DNA of 31,579 nt, taken from JBOGDS01 sp050743075. GTDB taxonomy: Bacteria > Actinomycetota > Actinomycetes > Jiangellales > Jiangellaceae. The position numbers and the translations under genes were made by a program. The notes under the pieces were generated by a model. That model was not told the DNA's origin, searched no databases, and saw nothing but the letters and a program-made list of their open reading frames with translations. Shown here one piece after another: positions 17,794 through 26,019 of this stretch (position 1 is its first letter; each line of letters begins with the position of its first letter). The stretch lies in the NCBI GenBank assembly GCA_050743075.1, contig JBOGDS010000040.1, forward strand, positions 1 through 31,579, given 5' to 3'.

Positions 17794-18486
17794 GTGGAGC
17801 TGGTGGGTCCGGTCGCCGTCGGGCTGAGTACGTGGCTGGGCAGTTTCGAGCTCTCGGGCGCCGAGCTGCTTCCTTTCACGGGGCCGGCGATCCTAGCGGT
17901 GAACCACACGTCGATCGCCGATACGCCTCCGGTCATCGCGTCGCTGTACCGGGCCGGCCTGCGTCCGAGCCGCCGCTGCGCCAAGGGCGGATGCGGCAGC
18001 ACGCACGGTCACATCCGGTTCCTTGCGACCGAGGTCCTGTTCCGCCATCCGATCCTCGGTCCGCTGGTCAAGCACGCGGACTTCGTGCCCGTCGGGCCAG
18101 GGCGTTCGGCCAAGTCGGCGCTGCAGGCGGGGATCGACGCCTTGCGCAACGGGGAGATCATCGGCATCTATCCCGAGGGGGACGTCGCCGTCGACCTCAG
18201 CTCCGACGGCTCGCCGCGCACCTTTCGCATCGGGGTCGGCCGGCTCGCCCTGGACACCGGTGCGACGATCGTGCCGGTCGCCCACCACGACTCGCGGGTG
18301 TTCGGCACGGGCACGGTGAGCGAGAGCCTGCGGACGGCGGCGACCTCGGTATTGCGGCGACCGAAGGTGCACATCCGGGTCGGCCGCCCGATCCAGGCGG
18401 CCGAGTATGCCGGCCGGACGCTGCACGAAACCGTCACCTTGATCCAGGAACGCGTGACGGCCGTGTGGCGGACCCTCGCCGGCTGA
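17794..18486 (+). CDS. 1-acyl-glycerol-3-phosphate acyltransferase-like (PlsC family)
   Basis: 230 residues with the acyltransferase motif NHTSIAD (His38-x4-Asp43, the catalytic pair), a substrate-site stretch HIRFLATEVLFRHPILGPLVKHADFVPVG broken here for description, and the YPEGD motif (126-130) that binds the glycerol phosphate. ATIVPVAHHDSR is the usual fourth block. Such enzymes acylate lysophosphatidate or related lipids at the inner membrane face. The GTG at 17794 is the likely start because the family N-terminus lies there, though the upstream signal is weak. It is followed 24 bases later by hairpin repeat copy 3, which may end transcription. Confidence 0.85.
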   Translation: MELVGPVAVGLSTWLGSFELSGAELLPFTGPAILAVNHTSIADTPPVIASLYRAGLRPSRRCAKGGCGSTHGHIRFLATEVLFRHPILGPLVKHADFVPVGPGRSAKSALQAGIDALRNGEIIGIYPEGDVAVDLSSDGSPRTFRIGVGRLALDTGATIVPVAHHDSRVFGTGTVSESLRTAATSVLRRPKVHIRVGRPIQAAEYAGRTLHETVTLIQERVTAVWRTLAG

Positions 18487-18510
18487 CGTCATCGGGCCTC
18501 ACGGCCCACC

Positions 18511-18586
18511 CTCCCCCTCCCCATGATCATGAAGGATCAGCGGGCCCATAGCACCCGTGATCCTTCGTGATCATGGGGAGGGGGAG
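18511..18586. repeat. hairpin repeat, copy 3, long form
   Basis: Left arm 18511-18544 (CTCCCCCTCCCCATGATCAT, then GAAGGATCA...) and right arm 18554-18586 pair over about 33 bases with two or three mismatches, enclosing only CCATAGCAC. The outer core CCCCATGATCA is shared with copies 1 and 2, but the inner sequence (GAAGGATCA) differs. The near-perfect pairing in spite of divergent inner sequence implies that both arms are kept complementary. It separates the acyltransferase from the HNH gene. Confidence 0.88.
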
Positions 18587-18692
18587 GAAATGACGTTGCC
18601 GTCACCGTCCCCGTGTCGCACCGTGGTGGCGGACTTGTGGCGTGGATCACTTACAGTTTGCCTGGGAACGGATGGAAGGAGGCGCGCGCCTG

Positions 18693-19199
18693 ATGCAGAC
18701 ATTGGTGCTGAATGCCTCCTACGAGCCGTTGGCAGTCGTGTCCGTGCGCCGGGCGGTCGTGCTCGTGCTCACCGAGAAGGCCGTCATGGAGCACGCTGAC
18801 GACGAGCGCCCGATCCGGTCCGCCAGCCGGCAGCTGCCGATGCCGCTGGTCGTGCGGCTGTTGAAGTTCGTCCGGGTGCCGTACCGCCGCAAGCTGCCCT
18901 GGTCGCGCAAGGGCGTCCTCGACCGCGACCGGCACCGTTGCGCGTACTGCGCCGGCAAGGCCAGCACGATCGACCACATCGTGCCGGTGTCCAGGGGCGG
19001 CGGCGGCCGCAGCTGGCTCAACACCGTCGGCGCCTGCGTCCCGTGCAACCAGGCGAAGGCGAACCGCACGCCGGCTGAGGCCGGCATGCGCCTGCTCGTC
19101 GACCCGCACGAGCCCAAGGCGCAGACGGCGCTCATCCTGGCGATCGGGGTGACCGCAGCCGAACGGCTGCCGGCCTGGCTGGTCGCCGCCACCGCCTGA
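18693..19199 (+). CDS. HNH endonuclease
   Basis: A 168-residue HNH protein of the common actinobacterial type. It starts MQTLVLNASYEPLAVVSVRR and has a helical first half, then the nuclease module: HRCAYCAGKASTIDHIVPVS (first Cys pair and the HI/DH metal site) and NTVGACVPCNQAKANRTP (second Cys pair and final Asn/Lys). The ATG at 18693 is chosen over one at 18642 because AAGGAGG (18676-18682) precedes it and the family begins with MxTLVLNA. No methylase or restriction partner is nearby; proteins of this type are chromosomal with unknown target, and a role in defence is not shown. Confidence 0.88.
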   Translation: MQTLVLNASYEPLAVVSVRRAVVLVLTEKAVMEHADDERPIRSASRQLPMPLVVRLLKFVRVPYRRKLPWSRKGVLDRDRHRCAYCAGKASTIDHIVPVSRGGGGRSWLNTVGACVPCNQAKANRTPAEAGMRLLVDPHEPKAQTALILAIGVTAAERLPAWLVAATA

Positions 19200-19292
19200 A
19201 CCGTCGTCTGTGAGGTCACTCACGGTGACGGCGCGCCCGACTGCGACCGATACTCGCCGGGAGCACCCTCTCCGCCCGAAGGGACGCACGCC

Positions 19293-20492
19293 ATGGGCCG
19301 CCTCGCCCGGACCGACGGACTGACCGACGTCCAGACCGAGATCGTCGCCACGGTCCGCGACTTCGTCGAGAAGGAGGTCCTGCCGGTCGCGACCGCGCTG
19401 GAACATGCCGACGAGTACCCCACCCGGATCGTGGCGGGTCTCCGGGAGCTCGGCCTGTTCGGGATCACCATTCCGGAGGAGTACGGAGGGCTGGGGGAGT
19501 CGCTGCTCACGTACGCCCTCGCTGTGGAGGAACTGTCGCGTGGCTGGATGAGCGTCTCCGGCATCGTCAACACCCACTTCATCGTCGCCTGGATGCTTGC
19601 CCAGCACGGCACCGACGAGCAGCGGCAGCGTCTGCTCCCACAGATGGCGGCTGGGGACGTGCGCGGCGCGTTCTCGATGTCCGAGCCCGGCTGCGGCTCG
19701 GACGTCGCGGCGATCCGGACGAAGGCGACGAAGAGGGCAGACGGCGGCTACCGCATCGACGGGCAGAAGATGTGGCTGACCAACGGCGGCTCGGCCAACC
19801 TCGTCGCCGTCCTGGTGAAGACCGACGAGGGCGCCGAGTCCGTCTACCGCAACATGACGACGTTCCTGGTCGAGAAGGAGCCCGGCTTCGGCGAGGTCGC
19901 GCCGGGGCTCACTATCCCGGGCAAGATCGACAAGATGGGCTACAAGGGCGTCGACACCACAGAGCTGCTCTTCGACGGCTTCGCGATCGACGCAGCCGCG
20001 ATCCTGGGCGGGACTCCGGGCCGTGGCTTCTACCAGATGATGGACGGCGTCGAGGTCGGGCGGGTCAACGTGGCCGCCCGCGGCTGCGGGGTGGCCCTGC
20101 GCGCGTTCGAGCTGGCGGCGGCATACGCCCAGCACCGTGAGACGTTCGGCAAGAAGATCGCCGAGCACCAGGCAGTGCAGTTCCGGCTGGCCGACATGGC
20201 GGTCAAGGTGGAGGCGGCCCACCAGATGATGGTCATGGCGGCACGGACGAAGGACGCCGGACGACGCAACGACCTCGAGGCCGGCATGGCCAAGTACCTC
20301 GCCAGCGAGTACTGCAAGGACGTCGTCGAGGACTCGTTCCGGATCCACGGCGGCTACGGCTACTCCAAGGAGTACGAGATCGAGCGCCTGTACCGCGAAG
20401 CGCCGATGCTACTCATCGGCGAGGGGACGGCCGACATCCAGCGGATGATCATCGGGCGACGCCTGCTGGAGGAGTATGCCCTGCGGGGGTGA
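19293..20492 (+). CDS. acyl-CoA dehydrogenase, methylsuccinyl-CoA dehydrogenase-like
   Basis: 399 residues with complete ACAD architecture: helical N domain (RELGLFGITIPEEYGG), beta domain with the flavin motif FSMSEPGCGSDV and KMWLTNGG, and C domain with GRVNVAARGCGVALRA, RETFGKKIAEHQAVQF and RIHGGYGYSKEYEIERLYREA. The final YREAPMLLIGEGTADIQ region carries the motif of the family's C terminus. The whole chain matches dehydrogenases encoded with ccr, meaA, a CoA-ester lyase and a MaoC hydratase in Streptomyces, so oxidation of methylsuccinyl-CoA to mesaconyl-CoA is the best guess. The lyase and MaoC homologues are elsewhere in this window. FAD is the cofactor; electrons go to ETF. Confidence 0.9.
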   Translation: MGRLARTDGLTDVQTEIVATVRDFVEKEVLPVATALEHADEYPTRIVAGLRELGLFGITIPEEYGGLGESLLTYALAVEELSRGWMSVSGIVNTHFIVAWMLAQHGTDEQRQRLLPQMAAGDVRGAFSMSEPGCGSDVAAIRTKATKRADGGYRIDGQKMWLTNGGSANLVAVLVKTDEGAESVYRNMTTFLVEKEPGFGEVAPGLTIPGKIDKMGYKGVDTTELLFDGFAIDAAAILGGTPGRGFYQMMDGVEVGRVNVAARGCGVALRAFELAAAYAQHRETFGKKIAEHQAVQFRLADMAVKVEAAHQMMVMAARTKDAGRRNDLEAGMAKYLASEYCKDVVEDSFRIHGGYGYSKEYEIERLYREAPMLLIGEGTADIQRMIIGRRLLEEYALRG

Positions 20493-20562
20493 CGTGCGGC
20501 TGGCGGTGCCGTCACCGACCGGGCAGACTTCTCCCGTAGCGATCACGCTGAGGAGGACGGCG

Positions 20563-21036
20563 ATGGCCAGCCCAGTACCTGGACTCCCGACGGGCCTGTC
20601 CGTCGGTACCTACGACTCTTACACCGAGGCGCAGCGCGCCGTCGACCACCTGTCCGACCAGAAGTTCCCGGTCGAGAATCTCGCCATCGTCGGCACCGAC
20701 CTACGCCAGGTCGAACGCGTGACCGGCCGGATGACGTGGGCCAAGGCCGCGCTCGGTGGGCTCGCGGCGGGCGCCTGGCTCGGTCTGTTCGTCGGGCTGC
20801 TCCTCGGGCTGTTCACCGACGAGGGCTGGCTGCAGATCATCGTGTTCAGCGTGCTCTGGGGTGCGTTGTTCATGCTGATCTTCGGTCTCGTCGGCTACGC
20901 CGCGACCGGCGGCCGGCGCGACTTCACGTCGCAGAGCGTCACCATCGCGGGCCACTACGAGATCTTCAGCCAGCACCAGCACGCCGATCAGGCTCGCGAC
21001 CTGCTGGCCAAGCTCTCGCTCCAGACGCCGAGCTAG
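20563..21036 (+). CDS. general stress protein 17M-like membrane protein
   Basis: The 157-residue protein starts at ATG 20563 behind AGGAGG (20551-20556). Residues 8-50 form the alpha/beta domain of the YflT/general stress protein 17M family (SVGTYDSYTEAQRAVDHL, FPVENLAIVGTDLR), followed by two hydrophobic segments (AALGGLAAGAWLGLFVGLLLG and IVFSVLWGALFMLIFGLVGYA) and a return to the soluble domain (HYEIFSQHQHADQARDLLAKL). Members are induced by stress in some Gram-positive bacteria, without a known biochemical role. It is 70 bases from the acyl-CoA dehydrogenase and may be co-transcribed with it. Confidence 0.85.
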   Translation: MASPVPGLPTGLSVGTYDSYTEAQRAVDHLSDQKFPVENLAIVGTDLRQVERVTGRMTWAKAALGGLAAGAWLGLFVGLLLGLFTDEGWLQIIVFSVLWGALFMLIFGLVGYAATGGRRDFTSQSVTIAGHYEIFSQHQHADQARDLLAKLSLQTPS

Positions 21037-21088
21037 CCGGTCCCGCTCCGGGCTCGCCCCACCACTGTGGTGAACTCGACCGCCACCG

Positions 21089-23029
21089 TCAGTCCTCTGC
21101 ACCGCTGGTGAAGGCGTAGACGTTGCCGTCCCACGCGGCAGCCACGACCGCGTTGCCCGACACCGCGGGCGACGACGCCACCCAGGCCCCGAGGTCGTGC
21201 GACCAACGGTCCGCGCCGGTACGACGGTCCATCGCGCGCAGCCGTCCGTCGTTGGAGCCCACGTAGAGAACGTCACCACTGATCGCCGGCGAGGAAAGCA
21301 CCGCGCCCTGCGTGTGCTGCCGCCAGATCGGGTCGCCGGTGTCGAGACGCAGGGCGACCACGCTGCCGTCGGTGAACGCCGCGTACACCAGCCCGTCGAC
21401 CACTGCCGGCGTGGCGGCGGTGCCGGCGCCGGGCAGCAGGGTTTCGCCAGCGGCCTCGTAGCGCCACCGCACCTGCCCGCTGTCCGCCTCGACGGCGACG
21501 AGGAGGTCGCCCTGGCAGGCCAGAAGCACGATCCCGTCGGCGATCACCGGCTTGGCGCGCACCCCGACGCCGGCCCCGAGCGCGGTCTGCCAGCACCCGG
21601 CGCCGCTGGTGGCGTCGAGGGCGACGAGGTTGGCGTAGGCGGTCGCGAAGACGAGCAGGTCGCCATCCACCGCGGGCGACGCATGGGAGACCCAGTCGCC
21701 CGATCGGCCGGCTCGTGCGCCAGTTCGGTTCGCCGCTCTTGGCGTCCAGCGCGATGACCCAGGTGCCGCTGGCCACGCTGTATGCCTGGTAGACGCTTCC
21801 GTCGGCAACGGTCGGCGAGAAGTACATCCAGCAGTGCGGCGAGCCGGGATGATCAGGCATCCAGTCCCAGCGGACCTGCCCGGTGTCCGCCTCCACTGCG
21901 TGCAGGGGCCCGCGTACCGCGGGTGCGAGCACGAGGTCGTCGGCAACGGCGACGGAGGCCTCCACCGCACCCGGCGTCGCCGTCCGCCAGCGCGGCTGCC
22001 CGGTGGCCAGGTCGAGAGCGATGACCCCGTTGGCGTGCTCCCCGTCCTCGTCCCGCACGCCGATGAAGACGGCCTCGTGGGCGAGCGCGGGCGAGGAGGT
22101 CAGGATCGTGCCGCCCGAGTGCCGGACCCAGGCCAGGCGCAGCGGCGGGGAGATGGCATCGGCACTGTGCCCCGAGTGGCGCGCGTCCCGATGGAACATC
22201 GGCCACGGCGTTTCCCTGCCGAGGCGCGACGGCGCGGCCCTACCGGCTCCAGCCAGCTGTCGTCGAGGTCTGCGGTCCAGCTTCGGGGGGCCCAGCGGCC
22301 GCAGCGGCTGCCAGGGGTGCGGGGGTACCGGTACTCGACCTCCGCCGCCACACCGGGCGGGTGGTACCGGCTGATCTGCACGGTGGTCGGCTGGCGAGCG
22401 ATGCCGACAGCGCCGACGGGGTGGACGACGGCCGGCTCCCGGTCCGCGTCGAGCTCGCCGTACGGCAGCTCGACGCCACCGTCGCGGAACTCGACCAGCC
22501 GGAAGCCGCGCGGGGTCTGGTCGAGGGTCGACACCGCCGACGTCGTCACTGCCTGCACCGCCCGGCCGACCACACCGCTGACCACGTCGTTCGAGTGGGT
22601 GTGCCCGGCGAGCAGCAGCCGCACGTCGTGTCGCCCGAGCAGCTCCAGGTAGGCGGCGGTGTGCTCGGCCGCCGTCTGCGGCACATTCCACGGAACATGG
22701 GTGATGACGACGACCTGCTTGCCGGCCGCGTTGAGAGCCAGGTCCTGCTGGAGCCAGCGGAGCTGGTCGCTCTCGCCGAGGCCGCGGTAGTTCTCCAGCA
22801 CGACGAAGTGGTGCGGGCCGTACTGGAAGGAGTACCACTCGGGTCCCACAGCCTGCCGATAGTCGTCGACGTCGCGGTAACGACCCGGGAACCCACTCTC
22901 CCGGTGCGGTCCGCCGGAGGTACGCCCGGCGAGGTCGTGGTTTCCCGGCGCGGACCACACGGGGACAGCGGAGCCGGTGAGGGCCTGGTCCGCCTGCAGC
23001 GAACGGCCGTGGCGTCTCGGTCCGATCAT
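21089..23029 (-). pseudogene. metallophosphoesterase / PQQ-like beta-propeller protein, truncated and frameshifted
   Basis: Three successive minus-strand frames make one broken protein. The first holds part of a calcineurin-like phosphoesterase: WSAPGNHDLAG, VVVITHVPWN, LLLAGHTHSNDVV. The first metal motifs (D-x-H and GD) are missing, because homology begins only at about 22990, next to the divergent LtrA gene. A lesion near 22234-22240 shifts to the frame with TPWPMFHRDARHSGHS and repeats of the PQQ/BamB-type propeller (VIALDLATGQPRWRT). A second, one extra base in the CCC run at 21699-21701, shifts to the last frame (ASPAVDGDLLVFATAY, VYAFTSGAED) ending at 21089. The intact protein would be an exported or cell-surface hydrolase; this copy is dead. 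Confidence 0.82.
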
Positions 23030-23045
23030 GTCGTAGCTTGCATCC

Positions 23046-24173
23046 GTGGTCCGGTTCCGCTGGCGCGACCCAGATGCCCCACCCGTCTCGCGGGTGACGA
23101 CGCTCGAGCTGTTCTTCGACCTCGTCTTCGTCTTCACGTTCACGCAGCTCACCGCGCTGCTCGAGGACGATCTCTCGCCGGCTGGTGCAGGACGGGTTCC
23201 TGATCTTCGCCGTGCTGTGGTGGATGTACGGCGGCTACGCCTGGCTGACCAACCAGGTGCCGCCCCGCCGGCCGCTCGAGCAGATCCTGTTGCTCGTCGG
23301 CATGGCCGGCTTTCTCGTCGCCGCGGTGTCCGTGCCGCACGCGTTCGACGACACCGGCGTCTGGTTCGGGCTCGGCTACCTCGTGGTGGTCTGCGTCCAC
23401 CTGGCGTTGTTGTCGCAGTCGAGTGCTCGGGTGGGCACGGCGAGGCTGGCGCCGTTCAACCTGACATCGGCACTGCTGGTGGTCGCGGCCGGCTTCGTCG
23501 ATGGACCGACCAAGTACGTGCTGTGGGTGGGGGCGTTCCTCCTGCAGGCCGTCACGCCGTACCTGAACGTCGCCCCGCACTTCGAGCTCAACCCGGAGCA
23601 CTTTGTCGAGCGCCACGGTCTGTTCGTGATCGTCGCGCTCGGGGAGACGGTGATCGCGATCGGGCTCGGCGTCGACTCCGAGCACGTGACGGCGAGCGTC
23701 CTTGGCGCCGTCGTCCTGGCCCTCGCCCTGCCGGCGGCGCTGTGGTGGTCGTACTTCTCCGGTGACGACCAGGCGGCCGAGCACGCTCTCGCCTCGGCCG
23801 ACCCGGGTCCGCGGGCGATCCTGGCGATCCGCGGGTACTTCTACGCGCACATCCCGATGCTGCCGGCCTGGTCGTAGCGGCGGCGGGCATCCACGAGGTC
23901 CTACGCCACCCCGGTGATCCGCTGGGCCTCGGCGCCGCCCTTGCCCTGGCCGGCGGGATCGCCCTCTTCTTCGCGGGCGACGCCGAGTTCCGGCGGGTTC
24001 TGTACGTGGGACCGGCGACGCCGCGGGTGGCCGGGGCCCTGGCCGCGCTGGCGACCGTGCCGATCGGTCTGGTGGTGCCCGCGGTGGTCCAGTTGGCAGC
24101 GCTGATCGCGGTCGTCGTGGGGATGCTCGTGGTGGAGAGCGTCGTGCTGTCCCCGGCAATCGCCACGGACTGA
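23046..24173 (+). pseudogene. low-temperature-requirement A (LtrA)-like membrane protein, two frameshifts
   Basis: The GTG at 23046 opens WRDPDAPPVSRVTTLELFFD then LVFVFTFTQLTALLEDD, the conserved LtrA start. Near 23165-23180 the frame shifts; LVQDGFLIFAVLWWMYGGYA continues in the next frame through several transmembrane helices to RHGLFVIVALGETVIAIGLG and YFYAHIPML. There a base is lost near 23862 (CTGGCC expected), giving PAWS and a stop; the following frame has GLVVAAAGIHEVLRHPGDPL and more helices to a stop at 24171-24173. LtrA homologues are polytopic membrane proteins of unclear function. Two independent lesions in one gene favour real decay over chance sequence error. Confidence 0.85.
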
Positions 24174-24554
24174 CGGGAGATGGAGCGCTCGGCGACCAGT
24201 TCCGCCGGCACGCCGCTGCCTACGAGCGGGCGATCCCGGTCCATGCCGAAGGGCGAGCGCCCGACATCGCACCCGTTCTACAGCAGTGTCGGCGGCACAT
24301 CCCCGCCACACGGCGCCTGGAACAATGCGCTCGCGGTAGTGGTCCTGACCGTCGTGTGGCATTCGGTCGTCTGGCAGTACCTGACGCCTGCGGAAAGGTC
24401 GGCCGCGGAGTCGGAGATTGCCGCCGCCGCCGCCGACCCGCAGGTCATCGCAGATGCCTGGTTCCACGGTCCGTCGGTACGGATGCGGAGTCATTCCCCT
24501 GGCCAGCTCGGCAGCATCGTGGAATCTGTGCAGGTGAGGTGTACAGTTAGGCTC
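24174..24554. other. region without a recognised gene
   Basis: A plus-strand frame in phase with the antitoxin from about 24320 to 24530 shows a hydrophobic stretch (ALAVVVLTVVWHSVVWQYL) and GC-rich third positions, which could be a short gene or remnant. On the minus strand near 24180-24250 the frame DRPLVGSGVPAELVAERSIS also looks protein-like. Neither matches a family I know. TACAGT at 24542-24547 could be the -10 of the antitoxin gene, giving a leaderless or nearly leaderless transcript. Confidence 0.35.
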
Positions 24555-24875
24555 ATGACCGTACTCGAGAACGCGCGGGTGGTCTCCGTGACGGAGGCGA
24601 CCCGCCGCGGCGTGGCAGGCATCATCAGCGATGCCGAATCGGGCGACATCATCGTCACCCGCCGCCACCGGCCGGTTGCCGCCGTCATCAGCGTGGAACG
24701 GATCGAGCGAATCCAGGGCGTGCTCGACGACCTGCGAGACCTGACACTCGCCGCGTCGCGAGTGGTCACCGACGACAGCGCCCGGATCTCGTTCGACGAC
24801 CTGCTCATCGCATATGGGCTCAGCCGGGAAGACCTGACTGCTGGGCCCGAGGATGAGGTCAAGGACGAGGCATAG
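24555..24875 (+). CDS. Phd/YefM-like antitoxin
   Basis: A 106-residue protein starting MTVLENARVVSVTEATRRGV. Residues 8-50 match the Phd/YefM DNA-binding fold: VSVTEA at the start, AGIISDAESGDIIVTRRHRP, VAAVISVERI. The acidic C-terminal half (DDSARISFDDLLIAYGLSRE, ending EDEVKDEA) would wrap the toxin. It precedes the RelE-like gene by ten bases, the normal antitoxin-first order, and probably represses the pair. A possible -10 element (TACAGT) ends eight bases before the ATG, leaving almost no leader. The ATG at 24555 is preferred over a much earlier in-frame start because the family begins here. Confidence 0.88.
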   Translation: MTVLENARVVSVTEATRRGVAGIISDAESGDIIVTRRHRPVAAVISVERIERIQGVLDDLRDLTLAASRVVTDDSARISFDDLLIAYGLSREDLTAGPEDEVKDEA

Positions 24876-24885
24876 CCAGCCGCCG

Positions 24886-25413
24886 ATGGTCGAGATCTAC
24901 GTCGTCCGTGCTGTCGCCGAAGACGACCTCCGCCACATCGGCCGCCCGGATATCCGCCTCATCTTCAAGAAGATCGCGTTGCTGGAGACCGACGTCCACG
25001 CCGGCCAGCCGCTGGGTGGGGAGCTGACCGGGTTCCGCAAGCTCGTCGTGGGTCGCACCACCTACCGGATCGTCTATCGGATCGGCGCGGGCGGCAGTTC
25101 GATCGAGATCTGCGAGATCTGGGCCGTTGGCCACCGCCGAAACTCCGAGGTCTACGTCGAAGCGAGCCGCCGGGTACGCCGCGCCGCCGACTCCCGTCCC
25201 GAGCTGCTCAACCTCGCCGAGCTGATGGCCACGGTGGAGTTGCTCGAACAGGACGTCCGGCTACGGGCGCCGCAGGCGCAGCCCGATCCAGTTCCGGGGT
25301 GGCTGTTCACCCAGCTCGTGCGGACCGCCGGCGTGGCGCCGCACGAGGTCGCCGCCATGACCGGCGAGGAGGCATTCGCGGCGTGGAACGCCTGGATGTC
25401 CCGGCCGCGTTGA
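24886..25413 (+). CDS. RelE/ParE-like toxin with a long C-terminal extension
   Basis: 175 residues. The first 90 are a RelE/ParE toxin: VEIYVVRAVAEDDLRHIGRP, IALLETDVHAGQPLGGEL, TGFRKLVVGRTTYRIVYRI and ICEIWAVGHRR, the usual strand-rich core with basic RNA- or target-contacting residues. Residues about 95-175 are an added, mostly helical part (LAELMATVELLEQDVRLRA, GVAPHEVAAMTGEEAFAAWN), roughly doubling the normal RelE length. In RelE toxins an mRNA cleavage role is typical; in ParE, gyrase poisoning. Which applies is not clear. ATG 24886 is likely; ATG 24853, overlapping the antitoxin, would add 11 residues. The gene is intact, with an apparently intact partner. Confidence 0.85.
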   Translation: MVEIYVVRAVAEDDLRHIGRPDIRLIFKKIALLETDVHAGQPLGGELTGFRKLVVGRTTYRIVYRIGAGGSSIEICEIWAVGHRRNSEVYVEASRRVRRAADSRPELLNLAELMATVELLEQDVRLRAPQAQPDPVPGWLFTQLVRTAGVAPHEVAAMTGEEAFAAWNAWMSRPR

Positions 25414-25502
25414 CTGACGCTCAATGCCCATGCCCTCGGCCGGGTGTCACGGCCAGCAGGGACGTACGCGGACTGCTCGTACGCTGTGCCCAGCCAGCCG
25501 CG
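25414..25502. other. short intergenic stretch
   Basis: Nothing recognisable lies between the toxin stop and the decarboxylase fragment on the opposite strand. Confidence 0.3.
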
Positions 25503-25750
25503 TCAGGACGCGACGTCGCGGGCCAACAGGTCAGCCCAGGTCTCTCGGCGGACCACCGGCCGGGCCGGTCCGCCCACGGCGAAGATCACCGGGATGCGAC
25601 GGGCGCCGTTGTAGTTGTTCGACATCGTGAAGCAGTAGGCACCGGTGGCTGTACGGCGAGCGGGTCGCCGACCCGCGGATCGCGTAGCGCGATCGTCGCC
25701 TCGAAGCGCTGACCGACCAGGGAGACCTCGAGGTTGTCGCCCATGCCGCC
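25503..25750 (-). pseudogene. C-terminal fragment of a diaminopimelate decarboxylase-like enzyme
   Basis: On the minus strand GGMGDNLEVSLVGQRFEA is followed by DPRVGDPLAV, then, after a one-base loss near 25650, ATGAYCFTMSNNYNGARR and RRETWADLLARD to a stop at 25503. These are C-terminal blocks of PLP-dependent diaminopimelate or related amino-acid decarboxylases. The segment between RFEATIA and DPRVGD, which should hold the catalytic CESGD motif, is absent, and no N-terminal barrel with the PLP lysine is found upstream. It is a dead remnant. The neighbouring aldehyde dehydrogenase once might have shared a pathway with it; that is speculation. An intact copy is expected elsewhere. Confidence 0.75.
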
Positions 25751-26019
25751 GCGCCGGGGTTCGCAGCCCGGCCCACGCCACGAACCACCAGGAGCACCCG
25801 GACTGGCCGGAACAGGCACACGCGACCCGCAGCCTCGAGCGGCCGTCCACGCTCTCCCGCCTCGTCGACGACCCGTCCGCCGGTCGGCCGCCAGCAACTG
25901 GTGGCGCCGTTCATGTCTCCACCGCTGTACTCGACGGCCTACGAGCTCGGCCTGGCGGCACTCCGTGGCCACCTTCGTCGGCGGGAGCACCAGGCCGTGC
26001 TCGGTGCGGCAGGGGCGGC
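25751..26019. other. non-coding stretch beside the decarboxylase fragment
   Basis: The 270 bases upstream of the fragment, up to the aldehyde dehydrogenase stop, show no homology I can recognise in any frame. A minus-strand ATG at 25914 opens an Arg-rich frame typical of antisense GC-rich DNA. The segment is probably scrambled debris of the decarboxylase region. Confidence 0.4.

Noticed and set aside
7813..18586. CRISPR array made of the repeated hairpins
   Set aside because: The copies are kilobases apart with genes between them and are palindromes, not evenly spaced direct repeats with spacers.
18693..19199. HNH nuclease as part of a restriction or other defence system
   Set aside because: Neighbours are housekeeping metabolism genes with no methyltransferase, helicase or REase; this HNH type is widespread in actinobacterial chromosomes.
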